Of a stretch of DNA of 9,789 nt, positions 1-7,390 are shown piece by piece. Numbering within the stretch: position 1 is the stretch's first letter; each line of letters begins with the position of its first letter. Both the position numbers and the translations under genes were made by a program. Source of the DNA: Spirochaetota bacterium (GTDB lineage: Bacteria > Spirochaetota > UBA4802 > UBA5368); assembly GCA_017998475.1 (NCBI GenBank), contig JAGODA010000102.1, positions 1 through 9,789 of the forward strand, written 5' to 3'. Below the pieces are notes generated by a model. The model had not been told where the DNA came from. It saw only the letters and a program-made list of their open reading frames with translations, and searched no databases.

Positions 1-651
1 GCCCCGAACATGGCGACCCTGCTCGCCTTTCTCCTTACCGACATGCCGCTTTCGAAGGGCGATCTCGACGCCGTATTCCGTCGCTGCATTGCGAAAAGCC
101 TCAACTCGATCACAATAGACGGAGACATGTCGACGAATGACACCGCAATCCTCCTCTGTCCGGTGTCGCCCTCGCCCCTGTCCGACACGGCGGCCCTGGC
201 GGCCTTCGAGGAGGCGCTGCTGGCGGTGCTGACGAAACTCGCGGAGATGCTCGTGCGCGACGGAGAGGGGGCGACGAAGTTCGTGCGCGTGCTCGTGCGG
301 GGGGCAGTCGACGCGGCGGACGCGCGGCTCGCGGCCCGGGCCGTCGCGCAGTCGCTTCTGGTAAAGACGGCGCTTTTCGGCAACGATCCGAACTGGGGAA
401 GGATCGCCTGCGCGGCCGGATATTCGGGGGCACGGGTCGAGGAGAAGAGCCTCACGATAAGGATAGATGACGCGGTGCTCCTCGACAGGGGGACGCCGGT
501 GCCCTTCTCGCGCGACGAGATGTCCTCCAGGCTCGCGAAAAAGGACCTCGTGATCACCGTGGAACTCGGGCTCGGAGAGGCCGAGGCCGAATATTTCACC
601 ACGGACCTGTCCTACGACTACGTAAAGATTAACGCCGAATACACCACGTAA
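1..651 (+). CDS. argJ: Bifunctional ornithine acetyltransferase / N-acetylglutamate synthase ArgJ, 3' part
   Basis: ArgJ moves the acetyl group from N-acetylornithine to glutamate, which recycles acetyl in arginine biosynthesis. Frame 1 is open from base 1, so this is the 3' part of a longer gene; 216 residues are visible. It begins APNMATLL. In this family the precursor cleaves itself between Ala and Thr of the MAT(M/L)L motif, and that Thr (codon 16-18) becomes the nucleophile of the beta chain. Almost the whole beta chain is therefore here and the alpha chain is upstream. Other family signatures are the DGDMSTND loop (residues 40-47), EGATKF (about 89-94), the KTALFGNDPNWGR block (122-134), and the C-terminal end DLSYDYVKINAEYTT. 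The internal ATG at 10 is only the Met of the cleavage motif, not a start. The end is typical and nothing looks damaged. Because the family includes mono- and bifunctional enzymes, N-acetylglutamate synthase activity is inferred. Confidence 0.96.
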   Translation, partial: APNMATLLAFLLTDMPLSKGDLDAVFRRCIAKSLNSITIDGDMSTNDTAILLCPVSPSPLSDTAALAAFEEALLAVLTKLAEMLVRDGEGATKFVRVLVRGAVDAADARLAARAVAQSLLVKTALFGNDPNWGRIACAAGYSGARVEEKSLTIRIDDAVLLDRGTPVPFSRDEMSSRLAKKDLVITVELGLGEAEAEYFTTDLSYDYVKINAEYTT

Positions 652-664
652 GGCGCATTTCATT

Positions 665-694
665 CTTGACGAAATGGAACTTCTGGCCGACAAT
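665..694 (+). promoter_or_regulatory. Weak sigma70-type promoter candidate before the TolB-like gene
   Basis: TTGACG (665-670, 5 of 6 to the -35 consensus) is followed after 18 bases by GACAAT (689-694, 4 of 6 to the -10 consensus). It sits in the 60-base gap between argJ and the next gene. A start point near 701 would leave a leader of only about 10 bases before the ATG at 712. The match is modest and could be chance. Confidence 0.2.
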
Positions 695-711
695 TAGGGC
701 ATACTGGAATA

Positions 712-1872
712 ATGAAACGGGTCATGGTCATCGCATCGGGCATCAGACGGGGGGCTTTACGTCCGGCCGCGTTCGTGGCGCGGCTTTCGGCGTTCATGGT
801 ATGCCTCGTCGCGCTGTTTGCGCCAGGGCAGGCATCTCCCCAGACGGTAAAGGCCGAATACCCCGAAGGCAGGGTCATACTGTATAATTTCCAGAACACG
901 GGCGCGGCGTCCGAGTTCGGCTATTATTCGTACATCATCCCCGATTCGATCTCCACCGAGCTCAAGCGCTCGAAAAAGTACGATGTCCGTTCGTTCCCGG
1001 TCATCTTCGAGTATGTCGACCCCAAAGCGCCCGCGGACGTCTATAAAAACAGGATACGGCTGCTGGCAGAGCGCGGAAAGGAATTCAGCGCCGATTTCGT
1101 CGTCACCGGGTCCTACTACGTCGAGAAAAGGACGATCTTCATAAAGACGCAGATTTTCGACGTTCACGAACAGAAGATCAAGGACATACACGAGACAAGC
1201 GAAGAACTCGGGGCGATGCTCCTTGTCATCATAGACCGGCTCTCCGAGAAGATCAACACGGAACTTCAGAAGGGGGTTACCGAAAGGCTGGCCAGGCAGT
1301 CCTCGTCGCCGTATCTCCCCTTTTACCGCGCGTTGAGCGGATGGAGTTTCGGCGCTTCACTCGGAACTGTCGAAATGTACGGACCATGGGGAGATATCTA
1401 CGAGAACAAATCGGAGTGCTCCTCCCTCTATGTCCGCTACGATCTCGCGAAATCGGACATGGCGAGAGGAGTCCCCGTTCTTCGTGATATGGCGCTCTCC
1501 CTGCAGTACGACTACCTGACCGCCGACACGCGCGACACAGGCGAGCCGGTGTATTCGATATACACCCTGCGCTCCTTTTCGCTGAGCGGCATGTATCTGT
1601 ACCGAATGGAGAGTTTTTTCGCCCTCGCGGCCGGCGCGGGAGCGGGCCTGGCCGTCTCGCTCGTCGAAATACCCGGGGCGGAAATCAAAGGCCCCCCCGA
1701 AATCATAGAGTCCAGACGCTCGTATGACCCGTCACTCCAGCTCTCGGCCGGCGCGCTGTTCTTCTTCTCCCGTATCGAGATCGGAGCGGGCATCGCCTGG
1801 CACCATCTCTTTCTCGCCGATCGGGGCATGGATTTCACGCGCCTGTATTTCAGCGTCGGCTACCGGCTGTAG
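712..1872 (+). CDS. Secreted TolB-N/FlgO-like protein with a probable C-terminal outer-membrane beta-barrel
   Basis: I do not recognise a named gene. The 386-residue product has an Arg-rich N-terminus, then a hydrophobic stretch (about residues 24-37, LSAFMVCLVALFAP) and a possible signal-peptidase site after GQA. The Cys in that stretch has no lipobox, so a lipoprotein is unlikely. Residues about 53-195 resemble the alpha/beta fold of the TolB N-terminal, FlgO and CsgG families: a GRVILYNF strand, a helix over SISTELKRSKKYDV, then the FSADFVVTGSYYV strand and IFIKTQIFDV. From about 205 to the end the chain alternates in amphipathic aromatic/Gly-rich strands and ends in LYFSVGYRL, as small outer-membrane beta-barrels do. 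The start at 712 has only a weak GGAA upstream. A GTG at 775 would give a shorter, more usual signal peptide and is a real alternative. It stands alone between argJ and argD. A role in the envelope is inferred from fold impressions only. Confidence 0.72.
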   Translation: MKRVMVIASGIRRGALRPAAFVARLSAFMVCLVALFAPGQASPQTVKAEYPEGRVILYNFQNTGAASEFGYYSYIIPDSISTELKRSKKYDVRSFPVIFEYVDPKAPADVYKNRIRLLAERGKEFSADFVVTGSYYVEKRTIFIKTQIFDVHEQKIKDIHETSEELGAMLLVIIDRLSEKINTELQKGVTERLARQSSSPYLPFYRALSGWSFGASLGTVEMYGPWGDIYENKSECSSLYVRYDLAKSDMARGVPVLRDMALSLQYDYLTADTRDTGEPVYSIYTLRSFSLSGMYLYRMESFFALAAGAGAGLAVSLVEIPGAEIKGPPEIIESRRSYDPSLQLSAGALFFFSRIEIGAGIAWHHLFLADRGMDFTRLYFSVGYRL

Positions 1873-1894
1873 GACCTTCCCGGCCTTTTTTTAA

Positions 1895-1922
1895 TTGACA
1901 TAAAGGAAGAATGTCCGATTCT
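1895..1922 (+). promoter_or_regulatory. Probable promoter with an embedded inverted repeat upstream of argD
   Basis: TTGACA (1895-1900) is a perfect -35 hexamer. After 16 bases comes GATTCT (1917-1922), which keeps the key A2 and T6 of a -10 box but matches only 3 of 6. Between and over them lies a perfect inverted repeat, AGAAT-N5-ATTCT (1908-1922). Its GAAT...ATTC core resembles the ARG box bound by ArgR (TGAAT-N4-ATTCA in E. coli), but the spacer is one base longer and GC-rich. Position before argDFG fits an arginine operator. That reading is inference, and no ArgR gene is visible. Confidence 0.35.
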
Positions 1923-1929
1923 GATGCAC

Positions 1930-1964
1930 ACGATCGGGGTTTCATCCCCGACGTTTTTTATTTT
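1930..1964 (+). terminator. Strong rho-independent terminator before argD
   Basis: The arms ACG-a-TCGGGG (1930-1939) and CCCCGACGT (1946-1954) pair over 9 base pairs with one bulged A (1933) around a TTTCAT loop. A T-rich tail follows: TTTTTT (1954-1959), A, TTTT. This is a textbook intrinsic terminator. It could end transcription of the TolB-like gene at 712-1872. Because it lies just after the TTGACA promoter candidate, it could also act as a leader attenuator for argDFG. It also falls inside the longest possible argD reading frame (from ATG 1911), which argues against that start. Confidence 0.8.
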
Positions 1965-1985
1965 ATACGGTCTCGGGATACGGCT

Positions 1986-3203
1986 ATGACTTCAAAAAGG
2001 CTCAGGGAAATAATGGAAAGCGACCGGAACTATCTCTTCCAGAACTACGGCGACCGCCTGCCGGCGTGTTTTGTCGGCGGGGAGGGGTCGTTTCTCTACG
2101 ACCAGGACGGGCGCAGGTACATCGACTTCTTCGCCGGCATCGCGGTGAGCACCCTGGGCCATGCCCATCCGGGCTTCGTAAAGAAGCTCCAGGCGCAGCT
2201 CGAGCGCCCCATCCATTCGTCGAACTGGTTCTATAATCGCGAACAGGCCGCCGCCGGAAAGCTTGTGGGCGAGCTTTCGTTTCCCGGAAAGACCCTCTTC
2301 GTAAACAGCGGTACCGAGGCGAACGAGGCGGCCCTCAAACTGGCGCGCGCGCACGGCCAGTCCATCTCGCCCGAGCGGTACGAGATCATCTCGTTCGAGG
2401 GGTCCTTCCACGGTCGCACCTTCGGCGGCATGTCGGCCACCGCCCAGGAGAAAATCAGGAAGGGATTCGGGCCTATCGTACCCGGTTTTAACTACCTGCC
2501 CTTCAACGACATACAGGCCGTGTCGCGCGAGTTGGAACGCAACGACCGCGTATGCGCAGTCATCACCGAGCTCGTCCAGGGCGAGGGCGGAATCCGCATC
2601 GCCGACAGGGAATTTATCCGGAAGCTTTCGGAGCTCTGCGCCGCGCGCAGGATCCTCCTTATTATCGACGAGGTGCAGACAGGCGTGGGACGCACCGGCC
2701 GGGCCTTCGCCTACCAGCACTTCGGTATAAAGCCCGACATCATCACGCTCGCCAAGGGGCTTGGCGGCGGGGTGCCCGTGGGTGCCATGCACGCGCGTGA
2801 CGATCTGTCGCCGCTGTTCGGAAAGGGCGTTCACGGCACCACCTTCGGCGGGAACCACCTCGCGTGCGCCGCTGTGGAGTTCATCCTCAAGGAACTCAAA
2901 AAGCCCGCTCTTACGAAAAACATCACGACCGTTTCCGGTTTCATCTTCGACCGGCTGCGCTCGCTGAAAGAAAAGCATCCTTCACTTGTTCGCGAGGTGC
3001 GCGGCCTCGGACTGCACATAGGCGTCGAGCTCTCCATACCGGGGATGGACATCGTCAGGAAGGCGCTCGACGCCGGGCTCATCATAAACTGCACCGCCGA
3101 AAAGGTGATACGGATCATGCCCCCGCTCACTATTTCGGTTAAGACCGCGCGCGAGGGCATGAAGATACTCGAAACCATACTCGAGAGCGAGGCCTCATCG
3201 TGA
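1986..3203 (+). CDS. argD: Acetylornithine aminotransferase ArgD
   Basis: This PLP-dependent class III aminotransferase interconverts N-acetylglutamate semialdehyde and N-acetylornithine using glutamate; many homologues also act on succinyl-diaminopimelate. From ATG 1986 it has 405 residues, normal for ArgD. Visible motifs are the AGIAVSTLGHAHP block, VNSGTEANEAALKLAR (phosphate and cofactor contact), FHGRTFGGMSAT, ITELVQGEGG, the cofactor Asp in IIDEVQTGVGRTG, the Schiff-base Lys257 in LAKGLGGGVPVG (codon 2754-2756), and HGTTFGGNHLACAA. Start choice: the frame is open back to ATG 1911, which has an AGGA close by, but those extra 25 codons run through a strong terminator hairpin and look unlike the family. 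ATG 1986 has GGGA 7 bases upstream. ATG 2013 (396 residues, AGGGA 4 bases upstream) is also possible. The stop overlaps the argF start in GTGA (3200-3203), implying translational coupling. Confidence 0.95.
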   Translation: MTSKRLREIMESDRNYLFQNYGDRLPACFVGGEGSFLYDQDGRRYIDFFAGIAVSTLGHAHPGFVKKLQAQLERPIHSSNWFYNREQAAAGKLVGELSFPGKTLFVNSGTEANEAALKLARAHGQSISPERYEIISFEGSFHGRTFGGMSATAQEKIRKGFGPIVPGFNYLPFNDIQAVSRELERNDRVCAVITELVQGEGGIRIADREFIRKLSELCAARRILLIIDEVQTGVGRTGRAFAYQHFGIKPDIITLAKGLGGGVPVGAMHARDDLSPLFGKGVHGTTFGGNHLACAAVEFILKELKKPALTKNITTVSGFIFDRLRSLKEKHPSLVREVRGLGLHIGVELSIPGMDIVRKALDAGLIINCTAEKVIRIMPPLTISVKTAREGMKILETILESEASS

Positions 3204-4138
3204 AGATACCGAAACTCGCCACCAAGGACCTTGTAACCCTCACCGACCTCTCCGCGCGCGAAATCATCAACATCTTCGATCTCTCGGCACGCCTCAAGAA
3301 GGACCTCGCCGCCGGCAGGCGCGCGCCCGTGCTCGAGGGAAAGACGCTGGCCATGATATTCGAGAAGAACTCCACGCGCACGCGCGTGTCCTTCGAGGCG
3401 GGGATGTTCCAGCTGGGCGGCTGCGCGCTCTTTCTCAGCAGGGACGACATCCAGCTCGGCCGGGGCGAAACCGTGGCCGATACGGCGCGCGTACTGTCGC
3501 GGTATGTTGACGGCATCATGATACGCACCGACCTTCACTCCAAGGTGGAGGAGCTGGCGAGGACCGCGACGGTGCCCGTAATCAACGGCCTGAGCGACGC
3601 CTACCACCCGTGCCAGGCGCTGGCGGATTTCTTCACCATCTACGAACGCGAGAAAAAGCTCGAGAAGGTTAAGCTCGCCTACGTGGGCGACGGCAACAAC
3701 ATGGCGCATTCGCTCCTCGTCGGCGCCGCGATGCTCGGCATGGACATTTCGGTGGCCTGTCCCAGGGGCTACCAGCCCGACAGCCGGGTGAGCGAAATCG
3801 CGTTCGGGATATCGTCCGGAACCGGATCGAAGGTGACCGTGACCACCGACATCAACCTGGCCGTCGAGGGGGCGCACTACCTGTATACCGACGTATGGAC
3901 CAGCATGGGGATGGAGAAGGAGGCCGCCCGGCGCAGGAAGGCCTTCGCGGAGTACAAAATCACCCGCAAGGTATTGCGGAAGTGCTCCGACAGGTGCGCG
4001 GTGATGCACTGCCTTCCCGCGCACCGGGGCGAGGAGATCGACGACAACGTCATCGACTCCGAATGCTCGATCGTCTTCGATCAGGCCGAAAACAGGCTGC
4101 ACGTGCAGAAGGCCCTGATGTGCGCGCTGATGAAGTGA
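3200..4138 (+). CDS. argF: Ornithine carbamoyltransferase (anabolic type)
   Basis: The enzyme joins carbamoyl phosphate and ornithine to give citrulline in the cytoplasm; its family usually works as a trimer. The 312-residue product is the usual length. It carries the carbamoyl-phosphate motif STRTR (58-62), the HPCQ motif (136-139) that also contacts it, DVWTSMG (231-237), the ornithine-binding signature that separates it from aspartate carbamoyltransferase, and the catalytic-Cys motif HCLP (270-273). The start is GTG at 3200, overlapping the argD TGA by four bases (GTGA), so ribosomes finishing argD can reinitiate here. No later start is plausible, because KIPKLATKDLVTLTDLS is the normal family N-terminus. 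Position between argD and argG supports the biosynthetic rather than the catabolic (arginine deiminase) role. Sequence alone cannot fully separate argF from argI-type names. Confidence 0.97.
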   Translation: MKIPKLATKDLVTLTDLSAREIINIFDLSARLKKDLAAGRRAPVLEGKTLAMIFEKNSTRTRVSFEAGMFQLGGCALFLSRDDIQLGRGETVADTARVLSRYVDGIMIRTDLHSKVEELARTATVPVINGLSDAYHPCQALADFFTIYEREKKLEKVKLAYVGDGNNMAHSLLVGAAMLGMDISVACPRGYQPDSRVSEIAFGISSGTGSKVTVTTDINLAVEGAHYLYTDVWTSMGMEKEAARRRKAFAEYKITRKVLRKCSDRCAVMHCLPAHRGEEIDDNVIDSECSIVFDQAENRLHVQKALMCALMK

Positions 4139-4168
4139 GACCGTCCGGGGCACGGAATCGAAAATTAC

Positions 4169-4189
4169 GGGCCCGCCTCCGCGCGGCCC
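4169..4189 (+). other. GC-rich hairpin between argF and argG
   Basis: In the 76-base gap, GGGCC+CGC (4169-4176) pairs with GCG-c-GGCCC (4181-4189): 8 base pairs, one bulged C (4184), and a CTCC loop. No T-run follows, so it is not a standard intrinsic terminator. An mRNA stability or processing role between the two genes is possible, but in DNA this GC-rich such a stem may also be incidental. Confidence 0.35.
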
Positions 4190-4214
4190 CCATACCATAC
4201 AGCGGGAGAATGCC

Positions 4215-5418
<1,204 letters not shown>

Positions 5419-5426
<8 letters not shown>

Positions 5427-6327
5427 TTTTCTGAAGCGGCTCCATGCCGACTACTCCGCGCGCCGCGACGACAGATCCCGGCGCGCGGCCGTCTGGAACG
5501 AGCTGTGCGCGCACTTCCCCCCTTCGATCGAGGCATGCGCCGCCGGGACGCCTCCGTCCACCCTCCTGGCGCGAGATGCCGGAGACCTCGGAATCGCCAT
5601 TCTCTGGATCGTACAGGCCGCGCTGGTGCGTCCGATCGCGTCCGAAATCGGCGCGCCCGGGACGGCCTTCTCATCCCCCGCGTCGATCGGCGCGCTCGCC
5701 CATTCCGAGGACCCGGCGCGGCCGATGCGCGTCGCCATGGATCGCGGCGGACCGGCCCTCTCCGGACACAAAAAATATATCACCGGCGGGCTCGACGCCG
5801 ACTGGATTATCATCACCGCCATGGGGGGGGACGAAACCGGCCCCCGGGCCGTGTACGTGCGGACGGCGAATCTGCCCGCCGGAGCGCTCGAGGAGATCGA
5901 GCTCGGTATGCTCGGTACAACGAGCCACGCGCGCCTGTCCCTTTCGGGGCAATCGCCGGAAGGGGCCGTCCTGCTCCCGGCCGATGGCCGTACGGTACGA
6001 CGCGCCGTCAAGCGCTGGGGAATTGTCGAACGCGCCCTCATTCTCGAGGCCTATGCCGGGCTGTGTTCCCACCTCGCCCGGCGTACCGGGCTTGCGGAGA
6101 TCCAGGCCCGGCTCGATGAACTGATCGCCGCCCGATCGTTATCGCGCCGCGGCCAGGTCGAAGCGGCCATGGCGGGCGCGCGTATCGAACCGGGGGGAGC
6201 GGATGTGGCCGAACTCACGGGAATCTCCGCGAGCATCGCGGAAGCGGCGGCCGCCCTCGCAGCGGAGGACTCGCGCCGCCTTGACGACCTGAAGCTCGCA
6301 CGGATTTTTTCGCCGGGGCCTCCATGA
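5419..6327 (+). CDS. Small, divergent acyl-CoA-dehydrogenase-like protein
   Basis: Function unknown. In the 302-residue product, residues 115-134 (SGHKKYITGGLDADWIIITA) closely follow the acyl-CoA dehydrogenase middle-domain pattern L-G-K-YI-T-G--AD. The stretch at 89-101 sits where the family has its substrate/FAD signature (TEP-AGSD), but here it is degraded to ALAHSEDPAR. ELGMLGTTSHARLSLSG (161-177) matches the later middle-domain strand region. Family members are about 380 residues. Here the C-terminal helical domain is short, and I see no catalytic Glu or FAD-dimer motif, so enzymatic activity is doubtful. The start is GTG 5419 inside the end of argG (8-base overlap, different frame); the nearby ATG 5423 hits a stop at once. 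Ribosome-site signal is weak, so coupling to argG translation is likely. Composition matches the neighbours, and the frame is intact for 302 codons, so it is not an obvious pseudogene. Its link to arginine metabolism is unknown. Confidence 0.72.
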
Positions 6328-6337
6328 GCATATTTAT

Positions 6338-6348
6338 GCGGAAACCGC
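6338..6348 (+). other. Small stem-loop after the acyl-CoA-dehydrogenase-like gene
   Basis: The 103 bases between the gene ending at 6327 and the ATPase start hold GCGG-AAA-CCGC, four base pairs extendable by a T-G wobble and an A-T pair. The following TTAAATTACTT is AT-rich but not a T-run. It may be a weak terminator or nothing. I found no convincing promoter in the rest of this gap. Confidence 0.25.
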
Positions 6349-6430
6349 GTTAAATTACTTGCATTTGCCGCCCCTTCCCGCCTACTGGAAACGACGCTAT
6401 ATCCCGCGAGAGCATACCGGACAAGAGGCC

Positions 6431-7339
6431 ATGTTCAAGGACGTCGAATCGACCATCAAGGCGCTCGAAAGCCAGCAGTACATCTGTTCTAAAGAGATCG
6501 CGACCACCGTCTTTCTGGCGATGAAAATGGAAAAGCCCGTGCTCGTGGAGGGTCCCGCAGGAGTCGGCAAGACCGAGCTCGGCAAATGCGTGGCCTCCGC
6601 GCTCGGGATGGACCTCATCCGGCTCCAGTGCTACGAGGGACTCGATGAGGCCAAGGCCCTCTATGAATGGGAGTACGCAAAACAGCTTCTCTACACCCAG
6701 ATCCTCAAGGACAAGCTTTCCGCGATGCTCGAGGGCGAGAAGACGCTTTCCGACGCCGTGGCCCGGCTCACTTCCGAGGAGGACGTCTTTTTCTCCGAGA
6801 AGTTCCTCATACCGCGGCCCATTCTCAAATCGGTGACCGCGAAACGCCCCACCCTGCTGCTCATCGACGAGATCGACAAGTCGGACTCGGAGTTCGAGGC
6901 CTTCCTGCTCGAGGTGCTGTCCGATTTCCAGGTATCCATCCCGGAGATCGGCACGATAAAGGCCGAACGCAAACCCTTCGTGCTTCTCACCTCGAACAAC
7001 GCGCGCGAGATGTCCGACGCGCTCAAGCGGCGCTGCCTTCATCTGTACATCGATTTCCCCTCGCGGACACTCGAGGAAAGGATCGTAACCATCAAGGTCC
7101 CGGAATGCGGGGAACGGCTGGTAAGCGAGCTTGTGGCGGCCGTGCACCGGATACGGGAACTGCCGCTTAAAAAGGAACCCAGCATCAGCGAAACGCTGGA
7201 CTGGGCCAAGGCCCTCGCCCTTCTCGGCTGCGACGTACTGCGCCGGGACACGGCGGTGGACACGCTCAATTTCATACTGAAATACGAAAAAGACATCGAG
7301 CTGGTCAAGAAGCATTCCGCCGATGTGTTCGTCCATTAA
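6431..7339 (+). CDS. MoxR-family AAA+ ATPase, CoxD-like
   Basis: MoxR ATPases act as chaperones that use ATP to mature or activate partner complexes, usually together with a VWA protein. The 302-residue product has Walker A GPAGVGKT (41-48), Walker B LLLIDEID (142-149), sensor 1 LLTSNN (185-190), and KRRC (199-202) where the arginine finger lies. Between Walker A and B, LIRLQCYEGLDEAKALYEW (62-80) is characteristic of the CoxD branch, which accompanies CoxE in carbon monoxide dehydrogenase gene sets. The frame can be opened at TTG 6359 (326 residues), but those added residues are unlike the family. ATG 6431 gives the normal length and has AGAGG just upstream, with a short 2-base spacer. The gene is followed 51 bases on by the VWA gene, its expected partner. 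No CO dehydrogenase subunits are nearby, so the substrate is unknown and no gene symbol is assigned. Confidence 0.92.
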   Translation: MFKDVESTIKALESQQYICSKEIATTVFLAMKMEKPVLVEGPAGVGKTELGKCVASALGMDLIRLQCYEGLDEAKALYEWEYAKQLLYTQILKDKLSAMLEGEKTLSDAVARLTSEEDVFFSEKFLIPRPILKSVTAKRPTLLLIDEIDKSDSEFEAFLLEVLSDFQVSIPEIGTIKAERKPFVLLTSNNAREMSDALKRRCLHLYIDFPSRTLEERIVTIKVPECGERLVSELVAAVHRIRELPLKKEPSISETLDWAKALALLGCDVLRRDTAVDTLNFILKYEKDIELVKKHSADVFVH

Positions 7340-7390
7340 TCTGGAACCCGTCCCCCGCGACGGCGCAATCACGCACGACGAGCATTCGCG

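Noticed and set aside
656..676. CATTTC...GAAATG inverted repeat after argJ as a terminator
   Set aside because: The stem is only 6 pairs, the loop is 9 bases, and no T-run follows; it also overlaps the promoter candidate.
1992..2978. Minus-strand frame (328 codons) within argD
   Set aside because: It is fully covered by argD with its PLP motifs and shows no recognisable protein of its own.
6328..6339. GCATA-TT-TATGC palindrome as an operator for the ATPase gene
   Set aside because: Five pairs with a two-base centre is too short to call, and no promoter could be placed beside it.
6359..6430. TTG start giving a 24-residue N-terminal extension of the MoxR ATPase
   Set aside because: TTG is a poor start, the added residues do not resemble the family, and ATG 6431 gives the normal length.
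7340..7390. Fusion of the MoxR and VWA genes by stop read-through
   Set aside because: They share a frame separated by a single TAA and 17 codons, but both proteins have complete domains and nothing indicates recoding.
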